A stretch of 64,000 bases of DNA from Caldilineaceae bacterium (GCA_011523365.1 WTGY01000113.1:1-64000), one strand, 5' to 3'; positions 51,945 to 60,604 are shown, counted from the stretch's first letter. Made by a program: numbers and translations. The notes: generated from the letters alone by a model not told the origin.

Positions 51945-52238
51945 ATGAAAGTACGAGACCGCAGTCGCAGACACAGCTGGGAGGTTTTACGAACGGACCG
52001 TCACGAATCGGGCGGCTACAGCGAGGTTGAATACTGCAGCAAGTGCAACGCCAGGCGGGAGGTGCTTTATCCGCCCGGAATCATCACCAGTTCGGACCCG
52101 ATACCCGTACCCGAGTATTGTCCCGTGCATGTGGGGAGAGAGGGAATGTCTTACGATGAAACGCGCTCTGATTCTTATCGCGTTGCTGGCCCTCATCGCG
52201 CCGACCCTGTTATTCGCTCAGGAGGAGGTTACGATTGA
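51945..52238 (+). CDS. Small Cys-containing zinc-binding-like protein
   Basis: A 97-residue product with C31-x-x-C34 (VEYCSKCNARRE) and C59-P-V-H62 (PEYCPVHVGRE), a plausible Cys3His zinc site. It overlaps the start of the secreted gene at 52156 by 83 bases in another frame, so its last third may not be conserved. It occupies the same slot before a secreted paralogue as the zinc-ribbon gene at 50771. Confidence 0.45.
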   Translation: MKVRDRSRRHSWEVLRTDRHESGGYSEVEYCSKCNARREVLYPPGIITSSDPIPVPEYCPVHVGREGMSYDETRSDSYRVAGPHRADPVIRSGGGYD

Positions 52239-52620
52239 GGGCCTGAACGACAAGGTGCAAGCCCTGTCCACAGACCTGATTATTCTCGCCAAGGAGCTTC
52301 GGGGGCTGGGTGACCGGGTGACGGCCTTGGAGGCAGATCAGATCATACCTGCCGGCGAGTTCTGCGTTGTGTCGGCGAACACGGGGATGGACGGTCCGAC
52401 CGGTTTCCAGTTGCGTCCGGAGACGATCGACAGGTATCTGAACAGTTATGGGAAGCTGCCTGAAGGCATAAGCCTGCAGGACGCCAGAATCTTTCCTGAA
52501 AGCGGGATATTGGAGATGCGCTACGTTGTGCTGGACTCGATGTATGACATTGAGATCGTCGAGAGCTGGCGCGGCTGCGAATTCAAAGGCGTGGAGTTAG
52601 AGGATGTGGCGGCACCATAG
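52156..52620 (+). CDS. Secreted coiled-coil protein with W-x-G-C-E-F signature, paralogue 2
   Basis: A 154-residue protein: signal peptide (about 1-22, ILIALLALIAPTLLFAQ), coiled coil (about 25-62, LNDKVQALSTDLIILAKELR), then the C-terminal domain with EFCVVSANTGMDGP (first Cys about 69) and VESWRGCEFKG (second Cys about 139). It shares this layout with 51184-51786. The HTH gene at 52621 starts at the base after its stop, so the two are read together. The start at 52156 gives the best signal peptide. Confidence 0.7.
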   Translation: MKRALILIALLALIAPTLLFAQEEVTIEGLNDKVQALSTDLIILAKELRGLGDRVTALEADQIIPAGEFCVVSANTGMDGPTGFQLRPETIDRYLNSYGKLPEGISLQDARIFPESGILEMRYVVLDSMYDIEIVESWRGCEFKGVELEDVAAP

Positions 52621-52857
52621 ATGAGAAAGCTCAGCTTAACCCGCAGGGGCAGAAGAAGGGTCTACAGCGACGCCCGTATCGCCCAAGTTCTACTTTTTCT
52701 GGACAGGAGCGACAAGGGGATGAATCGCATTGCAGAGGAGCTAGATATTCCGCGCGGCACGATTGCACAATGGAAGCAGCGCTACCTGGACGAGGAGGAG
52801 TTCGCGGAACGGATAGACAAGTTCATCGACTTGGAAGAGGAGGGCGACGAAGATTAG
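52621..52857 (+). CDS. Small helix-turn-helix protein, paralogue of 50119-50340
   Basis: A 78-residue product (MRKLSLTRRGRRRVYSDARI; AEELDIPRGTIAQWKQRYLD; acidic end EEFAERIDKFIDLEEEGDED). Zero bases separate it from the secreted paralogue's stop codon. It has the same plan as the protein at 50119. The basic head and acidic tail would suit a small DNA-binding regulator. Confidence 0.65.
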   Translation: MRKLSLTRRGRRRVYSDARIAQVLLFLDRSDKGMNRIAEELDIPRGTIAQWKQRYLDEEEFAERIDKFIDLEEEGDED

Positions 52858-52919
52858 GAAACGCGTGCGCATAGCGCCCGTGATGTTCCTTACCGTATGT
52901 ATGACTTAAGGGTAGCTTT

Positions 52920-53246
52920 TTGCAAAATAGAAGTAATGGAACTCTGGTCACAGCTATGACCTACCGCGACGCCGAAATCACCGCAGACAGCGTCGGCCAA
53001 GCCTTGCTAACCGAATCGGGCGCCGAACCTATCCGCTTTGAATGGGCCTGGGAAGGCTGTGAATTGTGGGAAGCCGCGCGCGGCACAACTGCATCCAATC
53101 ACGGGCAGCATGGGGAGATGGTTCTACTTTCGTCCGGAGAGGATGGTGTGATTGTGAATATGTGGCGTCATCTACAACGATTTGATCTCAGATGGGGTGT
53201 ACGAGTAGTCCGTTTGTATAGGCATTTTCGACTGATTCTGCCTTGA
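52920..53246 (+). pseudogene. Truncated third copy of the secreted W-x-G-C-E family
   Basis: A frame with MTYRDAEITADSVGQALLTE then RFEWAWEGCELWEAARG matches only the last third of the two secreted paralogues. Signal peptide, coil and first Cys are missing, and no ribosome site is seen. Sequence after EAARG is unrelated. Confidence 0.5.
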
Positions 53247-53262
53247 TTAGAGAACCCCCTTA

Positions 53263-53302
53263 AGCTGTCTTCTGGGTCCCCGCACCGGAAGACAGCTGTT
53301 TT
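53263..53302 (+). terminator. Strong hairpin terminator
   Basis: AGCTGTCTTCTGG (53263-53275) pairs with CCGGAAGACAGCT (53285-53297), one mismatch, followed by GTTTTC. It ends the HTH/secreted-protein cluster. Confidence 0.8.
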
Positions 53303-53576
53303 CAGTGCATGTAACGTTTATGAGTCAGCGGGGACCTTGGCCAGCTCTCTGTGCGCCCAAAGGCGTAAACTCGACGCAGAGGTTCTCATATAGGGAGTTA
53401 TGGAACGTAGTCAGACGTCGTGGAACGGAGGGCGGCCAGGTATCGCTAGGCAAATGCCAGAGACAAGTCTCCTTGACTCGATCACAAAGCTGAAAGCGGC
53501 GAAGTTTACCTGGCGTGGTCAGTTTTCAGCCGATTAGGTTTGGTTGACATTCAGGGAAGGCCGTTCAAAGGCGTGT

Positions 53577-53801
53577 TTACTCGTGGGGGTCGAGAAAGAA
53601 ACCCCAGTCGGGTTTATTCAGCGCCGGCCCGGGTTCCTCTGTCATCGTTACGAAATCGCTTCTGAATGGCATAAATTCACCGATGATTGCGTCATGCGCC
53701 GTATTCCGCGCCAAGTAGCGGACCTCCTCCCGATACAGTTCAATGGCTTGAGCTCCGGAGATTTCATTCTTGCAGGCGGGGCAGCGGATGGAGTTATCGT
53801 T
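53577..53801 (-). pseudogene. Open coding-like segment without a start
   Basis: The minus strand reads DNSIRCPACKNEISGAQAIE, LYREEVRYLARNTAHDAIIG and ends KPDWGFFLDPHE-stop. The sequence looks like a real protein with a C-P-A-C zinc knuckle, but a stop lies just before it and the first ATG is far inside. It may be the frame-shifted end of the gene at 53849-54217. Confidence 0.5.
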
Positions 53802-53848
53802 TCATCCGCCGGCGCGGAAAATCGCAGTCCGGCCTCACCGCATGCCGG

Positions 53849-54217
53849 TCATCGCGGCGACTGCAGTCGATTTGCGGCCGCATGACCGGAGGCGGGTACG
53901 CCCTCGTCGTCGAGCCACTGGTTGATCAACTCACGCAGTGGCGCGGGCAGCCGGTAGGAGAACTCATCGCTCTCAGCCAGCCGCCGGCCGTCGAGGATAT
54001 GGTAGATCTTGTCCTTCTTCTTGGACCGGCACAGGCTGCATGCGCAGGCGGCGTAGAATTTTTTCCACAGCAGGCCCCAGGCGTTGAAGAAGTGGCCGTG
54101 GGACAGGCCGCTGACGTCGTTGGTTACGGAGGAACTTGCGGTGAAAGGTAGAAGGCGCCGGTTGACCGTGAAGGCCCGGAACGTTCTGCTTCTTGTCGCC
54201 GCCGTCGCGGCGCTCAC
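53849..54217 (-). CDS. Hypothetical protein, possibly the 5' part of a frameshifted gene
   Basis: A 122-residue frame. From about residue 35 it looks genuine: GLSHGHFFNAWGLLWKKFYA, ACACSLCRSKKKDKIYHILD, and LPAPLRELINQWLDDEG. The N-terminal 34 residues run antisense to the LRR pseudogene at 54141 and may not be translated. With the open segment at 53577-53801 it could form one gene of about 190 residues broken by frameshifts. No family recognised. Confidence 0.4.
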   Translation of the reverse strand: MSAATAATRSRTFRAFTVNRRLLPFTASSSVTNDVSGLSHGHFFNAWGLLWKKFYAACACSLCRSKKKDKIYHILDGRRLAESDEFSYRLPAPLRELINQWLDDEGVPASGHAAANRLQSPR

Positions 54218-54690
54218 ACCTCTTTCCCGCCACAGTTATTTTGCAACACAGGCGCAGACGAAGACGGCAGAGAGTTTGGCCGCGCCGGTGCTGTCCGCGT
54301 CGTCGACAGGCGCGAACACGGTGGCCCTGCGAAGGAACGCGGTTTCGGGCGCGGCGCGGCACAAGTTGTGGGCGTGGTGGAAGAGCGTCACAACGGCTGG
54401 CAGCAACTTGACGGCGGCGACCACGGAAAGGGCAGTGCTCACTGCCCTTTCCGTGGCAACGAACGGCGCCAGATGGTCGCGCAGCGACAACTGGCTGACC
54501 GAACTGCCGGTCTCCACCTGGTACGGTGTCTCTACGGACGCGAGCGGACGTGTGACCGGATTGGACCTGTAAAGTAACGGGCTGCGCGGCCCAATTCCGG
54601 ATCTGAGCGCCCTCACTAAACTGACAGTGCTGGAGCTCGGATACAACCGGTTGACTGGGCCCAATCCCGGACCTGCATGCTCTCACTCAA
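54141..54690 (+). pseudogene. LRR protein gene with a premature stop
   Basis: A GTG start with GGAGGAAC eight bases upstream leads into a signal-like segment (NVLLLVAAVAALTPLS) and an LRR cap ATNGARWSRSDNWLTELPVS, TWYGVSTDASGRVTGLDL, then TAA at 54570-54572. The same frame then continues SNGLRGPIPDLSALTKLTVL and ELGYNRLTGPNPGP. L-D-L-stop-S-N-G-L-R-G shows a nonsense change in the first repeat. It is related to the LRR part of 11946-16901. Confidence 0.7.
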
Positions 54691-54758
54691 TTACCTATTG
54701 CTACACGCTTGGCTGTTATAAACTCAGGCTGACCATCACTCACCCGGGAGACAACGCC

Positions 54759-55475
54759 ATGTTCAAGAAACTTCTGATTGTCGGACTCGCAGTTCTTACC
54801 GCCGCCTGTGTGCCGATCCAGCCATTGCCACAAGAAGCAGGCATGGAGACAGAAGCAGTTGCGGAGATGCCTGGGCAATTCGCAAGTTGTGATCCAACGT
54901 ATTCGATCCTGAAGGTTGGTTACAGCGCGGATGATCTGCCGACCAGCGATGTGCCAGATTACGTTGACATTGTCAGGGTAGAATCCAGTCTGGATGGCGA
55001 AACCCTTACGGTCGTGTTCTATCTGGAGAGCCTGTCTCAGGAAGTGACAGTTAATCGGGAAGGCCTTTCTGATTTAGCTATAGATTCGGGCGGATCCGGA
55101 ATTCCTTTCGAATACTATTGGAATGTCAATATCGATGTACAGGGCGCGGCGAAAAGCCCTAACAACAACACGCTCTTCGACTACATGTTCAGTGCTGTTA
55201 TCGACCCGGGGTCGCTTAGCTTGGAATCACCGCCCACAGCTCTCGACTTCGAAGACGCACTGGACCTCAGCTTCTTTAGATTCGAGCATCCTGCTGACAG
55301 ACAACGTCTTTCACGCTTGCACCATGCCGGGGCCGCCCAACTCCACATTTCCTACGAGGACAATTCCCTCACGTTCAGCAGTAAGGTGCCGGGGATAACG
55401 GACAACGCAACCCTTTTCTTCTATTCCGATGACGTTCTGCTCGGACACGACGGCATTTCATGCCGCTCGGGTTAG
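54759..55475 (+). CDS. Lipoprotein of unknown function
   Basis: A 238-residue lipoprotein: lipobox AVLTAAC (Cys about 17), a spacer, and one domain of about 190 residues with alternating strands (DYVDIVRVESSLDGETLTVV, FYLESLSQEVTVN, YWNVNIDVQGAAKSPNNNTL, LHISYEDNSLTFSSKVPGIT) that looks beta-rich. Start at 54759 with GGGAG. No family recognised; anchored on the outer face of the membrane. Not in an operon. Confidence 0.7.
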   Translation: MFKKLLIVGLAVLTAACVPIQPLPQEAGMETEAVAEMPGQFASCDPTYSILKVGYSADDLPTSDVPDYVDIVRVESSLDGETLTVVFYLESLSQEVTVNREGLSDLAIDSGGSGIPFEYYWNVNIDVQGAAKSPNNNTLFDYMFSAVIDPGSLSLESPPTALDFEDALDLSFFRFEHPADRQRLSRLHHAGAAQLHISYEDNSLTFSSKVPGITDNATLFFYSDDVLLGHDGISCRSG

Positions 55476-55904
55476 TGCAAGCCGTTCCGCGGCGGACTAG
55501 AAAGCGATACTCGAAATAGAACGGATGTCGGTTGGAACGCTGTCCCAAATCTGTTCGTTGGACACCAAGCAGTGCTTTCTTGTCTTGCGTGCCATCCCAG
55601 TAGAGTGGGACGAAGGTATAGCTTCGCGCGCCTTCCGGTTTGGGAGGCCTTTGGTGTCTGGTGTGGTGTCCCCTTTTTATTTCAGGAGAAGGAACGATGA
55701 AGATCAAGAACATTCCAAGCGCGCAAAAGGACGCTGTGCTGCCCGACTGAGGTAGCCGGGACCTTAAAACAGGGACCCTACGCGCGGCAATCAGGCAGTT
55801 GAACATAGACTGGGGGGCGTTCCGGGAGATGTAACGTCGGACGTTTGACGGTGTTGATATTTGTTGGACCTGTGCGTGGGCAATCCGCGAAGAACACTTT
55901 CTTT
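55476..55904. other. Intergenic region with a 5'-end remnant
   Basis: No full gene. An AGGAGAAGGAACG site before a 17-codon frame (MKIKNIPSAQKDAVLPD, about 55697) may be the beheaded start of a lost gene. Confidence 0.3.
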
Positions 55905-55985
55905 TGATCCTCGGAGGAACGCGGAGAACAGCAAGGGCGTTTGAGGTTTTCTTTACGCAAATGGGCGGCCCTGCGCGGATCAGTT
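55905..55985. repeat. CGGAGG-type dispersed repeat
   Basis: One unit with GGAGAACAGCAAGGGCG and the GCGCGG tail. Confidence 0.7.
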
Positions 55986-56490
55986 GCACTATTGGGTCAG
56001 TTTGTCGTCGGTATGATGGGAAAGAGGGGCGCTTCGTGTAGTCAATTCAAGAGCCCATCTAACCACCCAGTTCAACATTTTGACCTATCTTCAACCCAAA
56101 CTTCCAAATTGAAACGCCGCAGGAGGCCCGTAGAGCGCCTGGAATCGCATGTGGGTACCTGGGATACCTCTCGATTCGCGGTGTTTGGCTTGCTTTGCCG
56201 GCGGCGACCCGGTTTCGGACTGCGGCCGCCGCCGGCCGGCCGCAGTTGCAGGAGACAGTGGTTGCGGCGCTTGCCGGCTGGTGGAGCGTACACCTGTATT
56301 GATGCGCGTCTGCCTGGCGCAGCCCCCTCCTTTGTCGCAATTTGGCATCTTCGCGCCCTTGCTTTGGTGGTGTATACTGGGCAGTATAAATCGACGTTAA
56401 ACGAATTTATCGCGTGTTTATGATGATGGACCTTTCTATGGGCTTTTCCATGGACCTTCCGGCGGGGATCTGCAGGCAGAGGACAACACG
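55986..56490. other. Non-coding region upstream of the recombinase gene
   Basis: GC-rich, several short palindromes, no gene supported. Confidence 0.4.
56373..56388. promoter_or_regulatory. Palindrome upstream of the tyrosine recombinase gene
   Basis: TATACTG-GG-CAGTATA: 7-base arms with a two-base centre, about 100 bases before the recombinase start. A second inverted pair ATAAAT/ATTTAT follows at 56386-56411. It could be an operator or part of a recombination site. Confidence 0.5.
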
Positions 56491-57474
56491 ATGAGCGAGG
56501 CGCCATCCGCACCAACGAGCGCAGGCGAGGGCGTCCTGGCCGCCATCCAGGACGCGGCGCTCGGGCTGGTCAGACCGTACGATTCCGAACAGGCGACGCG
56601 CTTCGAGGCCGCGCTCGAGGCGCTGGCGCCCAACACGCGCCGCGCCTACGGCAGCGCGCTGGCAACCTGGGGACGCTGGGCCGCCTTGCTGGGCGTGCAT
56701 GCGCTGACGCCGTCGCCGTTTGTGCTGCGCGCCTATCTGCGCGAACGGGCCGACAACGGCGCCGGTATCTCGTCGCTGCGGCTGACAGTGGCCGCGCTGC
56801 GCAAGGTGCAGGCGCTCGTCGGTGTGGAGCCGACCGCGAACGACCAGATCGTGACCGACACGATCTCCGGCCTGGCGCGGCAGGCCTCGACGCCGCGGCA
56901 GGCGTACGCGCTGACCGCAGAGGCGCTGGCGGTTGTCACCGCGACCGCGTGCCAGCCGCGCGTGGGCCGGGGCGGCAAGATGGAGCGGCCCGAGCAGGCG
57001 CGTCGGCGGGGTCTGGTCGACATCGCGCTGTGCCGTGTGCTGTCGGACGCGGGCCTGCGCCGCTCGGAGGCGGCTGCGCTTACGTGGGATGACGTTGTGC
57101 GCTGGGACGACGGCTCGGGCCGGCTGACCGTGGGGCGCTCGAAGACGGATGCGGAGGCGCGCACGGTCTATTTGACGCCGGCGTCGGTGGAGGCCCTGGG
57201 TGCGATACGGCCGGCGGGCGCGCACGGGGCGGCTTCTGTGTTCGGGCTGTCCGCGGCTTCGATCTCGCGTCGCATCCGGGCCGCGGCCGCGGTGGCTGGG
57301 CTGGGGCAGGGTTTTTCCGGGCATTCGGGGCGGGTGGGGATGGCAAGGCGCATGGCCGCGGCCGGCGCGCCGACGCATGAGATTATGGCGCAGGGAAGAT
57401 GGAAGACGGCGAGGATGGTCGAGGTCTATACACGCTCGGAGGAGGCCGGACGCGCGGCAAAGTGGCTGGCGTGA
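56491..57474 (+). CDS. Tyrosine recombinase/integrase
   Basis: A 327-residue recombinase. The SAM-like core-binding domain is about 40-115 (LAPNTRRAYGSALATWGRWA). The catalytic domain shows the Arg in GLRRSEAAALTWDD (about 190), Lys in VGRSKTDAEARTVY (about 216), H-x-x-R in FSGHSGRVGMARRM (about 278-281), Trp in the usual second His position (GRWKTARM, about 302) and the nucleophile Tyr in VEVYTRSEE (about 313). It cuts and rejoins DNA through a 3'-phosphotyrosine. Start at 56491. A truncated HEPN gene follows. It may serve the integrated elements of this region or be a stand-alone invertase. Confidence 0.88.
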   Translation: MSEAPSAPTSAGEGVLAAIQDAALGLVRPYDSEQATRFEAALEALAPNTRRAYGSALATWGRWAALLGVHALTPSPFVLRAYLRERADNGAGISSLRLTVAALRKVQALVGVEPTANDQIVTDTISGLARQASTPRQAYALTAEALAVVTATACQPRVGRGGKMERPEQARRRGLVDIALCRVLSDAGLRRSEAAALTWDDVVRWDDGSGRLTVGRSKTDAEARTVYLTPASVEALGAIRPAGAHGAASVFGLSAASISRRIRAAAAVAGLGQGFSGHSGRVGMARRMAAAGAPTHEIMAQGRWKTARMVEVYTRSEEAGRAAKWLA

Positions 57475-57501
57475 TGCTGGGGGCAACGCAGGCTAAGATG
57501 C

Positions 57502-57816
57502 ATGCCGCGCGCCCGCGAGTTGGCCTGTCGCATCTGCGCACAGAAAAGCCGTGCCCAAGCTGCTTTGCGCTATAATGCCCTGGTACTCGAGGGAATCGAT
57601 CTTCCTTTCACCCATGACCTGAACGCGCTGCGCAATCTGCTGCCGGACAGCTGGCCCGTCCGGGCTGACCTGGCTGATCTGACCGGATGGGCTGTACAGG
57701 CCAGGTATCCCGGCGAGTGGCCGGATCCTTCGGCTGCTGAGTCGGAGGCCTGTGCTGTGTATAACGTTGTTGTGGTTTGTAAGTGTGAAGTGAGTGTTGG
57801 GTCTGATGGGGATTGA
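57502..57816 (+). pseudogene. Truncated HEPN-domain gene
   Basis: The stretch ALRYNALVLEGIDLPFTHDL, NALRNLLPDSWPVRADLADL and TGWAVQARYPGEWPDPSAAE is the second half of a HEPN domain of the MNT-associated type. The N-terminal half with the first helix, and the usual end after SEAE, are missing or frame-shifted (ORF ends VYNVVVVCKCEVSVGSDGD). No MNT partner is present. Confidence 0.65.
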
Positions 57817-58060
57817 GGTTTTGATTGACTACACGAAAACCGCATGTTGTCGACTTCGATTCCAAGGCTATCGATCCTCGATATTGAGTACGCCTCCAGC
57901 ACTCCGCCAGAAGAAGCATTCACTCATCGGAGCCGACCGCATCTGTCTCGATGCACTTCACTTTCCCCCTTACCTGGTCTAGCCATTGGGGCCAACCATG
58001 CTCAGCGCAGTGGATTCAGGTCTGGCCGCGGTAAGGTTAATCTCTGATTGAAAGTAAAGC
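57817..58060. other. Intergenic region holding repeat copy 1
   Basis: Contains the TTGACTACACGA repeat (57825-57880). No gene supported. Confidence 0.4.
57825..57880. repeat. Imperfect 56-bp direct repeat, copy 1
   Basis: TTGACTACACGA, then TGTCGACTTCG and GGCT-TCGA-C blocks, shared with 60549-60604. The two copies flank the membrane glycosyltransferase-like gene. Confidence 0.65.
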
Positions 58061-60529
58061 ATGTTTAACTACCTTCTACTGTATGGAAGACGGCTCAATG
58101 TGATCAACCACGTTGACGCCGGGCTTTCATTCGCCTTGTTTCTTATCGGCCTTGCTGTTTACTTGCTGCAATGGCTCGCTCTGCCACCGGACATTGGTAG
58201 AGATGCGTCCGAGTTGGGGCTGAACGCATATGATTTCTTGCAAGAAAACATCTTCCCTTTCTACGTCTATCATCAGTTTGCGCCCAGTCCTTTCATAATC
58301 TATATACAGTCCCTTGCAGTTGCCCTCTTTGGTTACAGCATTGCCAGTCTACAGGTCGTCACAATCGTGGTGGGAGCCTTAGCTGCACCGGCAATCTATT
58401 GGGCATCTCGTTGGCTCTTTGCGGATTGGGGCGCGGTTCTTGCCCGCAGGACAGGAGTGATAGCCGCGTTGGGATTAGCGCTTTCCTCATTCTTTGCTTC
58501 GCAATCTCGCCGCGGGGATGAACCCATTCTATTTCCTGTCGTGGCAGCAGTGGCAGTTGCGTTCCTGTGGCGCGGCTTTCGGCGCGGGCGTGAGTCAGAC
58601 TTTGTTCTGGCCGGTCTTTTTGTTGGAATGAGTCAATATGCCTATATCGTAGCGCGTTTCTTTCCTATGGCGTTGGTCGTAGCGAGCGCAGGCGCTCTAT
58701 TGGCGAATCGCCAACTATTGACACACTGGCGTGGTTTGATATGGGCAGCAGCCTCTTCCGCCCTCGTCGCGCTACCTCAGTGGATTCTGTTTGTCGCTTT
58801 TCCTTACACGTTCGTCGCACGCGTCACTGTTCAACACAACAGACCTTCAGGGGGAAGTTGGATTTTTGAGCTGCCGGATCCTGTTACCGTCTTTGCTGCC
58901 AAACTATCAAATCAGCTGCTGACCTTATGCTGTTACAACGACGCCAGAGCGGTCCCTCTCACAGAAGGATCGCTTCTAACCCCCATCCTCTTCGCGGGTC
59001 TGGTGGTTGGCGTTGTGGTCGTCATTACGCAGAGAGGGGACGGGCACATCTTTGCGTCCCTGATGATGGTATTGATGCTAGTGCCGGATCTCCTGACGTA
59101 CGATGGACGAACTCCTCTGGCAGCTATAGATCATTCACGGTGGGTTGGGGGGGTTCCTTTCATCTTTGTTATAGCTGGCTTGGGTGCCGCTACCCTTTGG
59201 GCATGGATAGAAAAGATACGTCGACTTCCTTTTTGGACCGGTTATCTTGTCCTGGCTCTGGCATTGTTGTCCGGCTTGCTTCGACAGTGGGACTTTGCCA
59301 CCCAAGTAAGGCCACAGCTCCTGGCCAGGCATGGCAGCACTTTGATAACCACCCAGGTTGTCGAATACATCGGTAACCATCTCGACAGACCCCTGCTGTT
59401 GCCCACCAGCCAGTATCTCCCACCAGCAATCGCTTTCTTGCTGGCAGAGTACTTCCCGCATCGGAAGGCCGGATTGGAAGACACGCTGAAACAAGGTGAG
59501 ATTGTCACGGCAGTCGTGGTGGACCCTGCGCGGTCAATGGAGAACGGCTTCCCCGAGGAATGGGTCTTGCTCAGAGACGAAACAGTCTATTTCCTTCCGC
59601 CCATGTCTGAAAGCATCAGGCCGCTGCGCGGGGAGGGAACGGCAATCGCAGAGCGTGAAGGTGTGATCGTAGCCAAAGCGTTCAAGGCGCGCTGGCAAGG
59701 CGAGTTCCCAACATACATGCCTTTGGACGCCTCCTTTACAAATCATCTCAACTTGGTCGGCTATCAGAGCAGCAGTTTTAAAGCTGGATCACCACTTGCG
59801 TTAACCTTCTTTTGGCAGCCGGCACAGCGGATCAAGCGAGATGTCAAGCTATTCGTGAAACTCTACGACCCAAACCGGGACACGGTAGTTGTAAACGATC
59901 ATAACTGGCCCCTGTCCGGGGTCTTTCGAGTACGCGCCTGGCATCCTGAAGAGACGATGCCTCTGAGCTATTCCCTTCCGATCCCTGACGATCTCCCTCC
60001 CGGCCCGTATCATTTGAATGTAGGCGCCACTGACGTGATTGCGAACAAACGAATTCCCCTGGTGACAGGTCGCGACACGTATCTTGTCAAAACATTCAAG
60101 ATCCCTCTTCCAAAAGACGATCGTGCGCCGGAGATTTCTACGGGCATCAATTTTGGGAACATCATAGAACTTAGCGGTTATTCGCTGACTCCAATCAGCG
60201 ATGGCCTGAAGATCACATTTTTCTGGCGGGCTTTAGCGTCCCCCGGGATTGACTATACCTCTTTCGTCCACATCGTTGATTCGAATGACAAGATTGTGGC
60301 CCAGACTGATGTTGAACCGCTCGATGGTCGGTATCCAACATCGATCTGGTCCCCGGAAGAGGTGATCGTAGATGAGCGGATTGTGTCCTCAATCCCTGAT
60401 GGGGAATATCGAATCTACATAGGGTGGTACTGGCATCTGGAGGATGGCTGGAAGCGGTTGTCGACGGTTGCGCAGGGAGGTATACCCGCGACCGATCATG
60501 TCTTGTTGGACACGATTATACTGCCGTAG
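58061..60529 (+). CDS. GT39-like membrane glycosyltransferase with C-terminal soluble domain
   Basis: An 822-residue protein. The first 450 residues contain about ten transmembrane helices. The first periplasmic loop holds PDIGRDASELGLNAYDFLQE (about 43-62), the position of the acidic catalytic motif in PMT/ArnT-type GT-C enzymes (usually R/F-x-D-E). These use a polyprenyl-linked sugar to modify a protein or lipid outside the membrane. The C-terminal half (about 540-822) is a two-lobe beta-rich soluble domain (LNLVGYQSSSFKAGSPLALT; IELSGYSLTPISDGLKITFF), two copies of one fold, common in Chloroflexota homologues. Start at 58061 has only a weak ribosome site. Acceptor unknown. Confidence 0.75.
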   Translation: MFNYLLLYGRRLNVINHVDAGLSFALFLIGLAVYLLQWLALPPDIGRDASELGLNAYDFLQENIFPFYVYHQFAPSPFIIYIQSLAVALFGYSIASLQVVTIVVGALAAPAIYWASRWLFADWGAVLARRTGVIAALGLALSSFFASQSRRGDEPILFPVVAAVAVAFLWRGFRRGRESDFVLAGLFVGMSQYAYIVARFFPMALVVASAGALLANRQLLTHWRGLIWAAASSALVALPQWILFVAFPYTFVARVTVQHNRPSGGSWIFELPDPVTVFAAKLSNQLLTLCCYNDARAVPLTEGSLLTPILFAGLVVGVVVVITQRGDGHIFASLMMVLMLVPDLLTYDGRTPLAAIDHSRWVGGVPFIFVIAGLGAATLWAWIEKIRRLPFWTGYLVLALALLSGLLRQWDFATQVRPQLLARHGSTLITTQVVEYIGNHLDRPLLLPTSQYLPPAIAFLLAEYFPHRKAGLEDTLKQGEIVTAVVVDPARSMENGFPEEWVLLRDETVYFLPPMSESIRPLRGEGTAIAEREGVIVAKAFKARWQGEFPTYMPLDASFTNHLNLVGYQSSSFKAGSPLALTFFWQPAQRIKRDVKLFVKLYDPNRDTVVVNDHNWPLSGVFRVRAWHPEETMPLSYSLPIPDDLPPGPYHLNVGATDVIANKRIPLVTGRDTYLVKTFKIPLPKDDRAPEISTGINFGNIIELSGYSLTPISDGLKITFFWRALASPGIDYTSFVHIVDSNDKIVAQTDVEPLDGRYPTSIWSPEEVIVDERIVSSIPDGEYRIYIGWYWHLEDGWKRLSTVAQGGIPATDHVLLDTIILP

Positions 60530-60548
60530 AGTCGCTTGCAGGAGGCAG

Positions 60549-60604
60549 TTGACTACACGATAAAATCAAGCGCTGTCGACTTCGCTTCTGTGGCTGTCGA
60601 CCTC
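60549..60604. repeat. Imperfect 56-bp direct repeat, copy 2
   Basis: Second copy of 57825-57880, starting 20 bases after the stop of the glycosyltransferase-like gene. The rest of 60605-60858 has no supported gene. Confidence 0.65.

Noticed and set aside
56407-57486. A 359-codon Arg/Pro-rich frame antisense to the tyrosine recombinase
   Set aside because: It follows from high GC in the recombinase gene; composition is extreme and no domain is visible.
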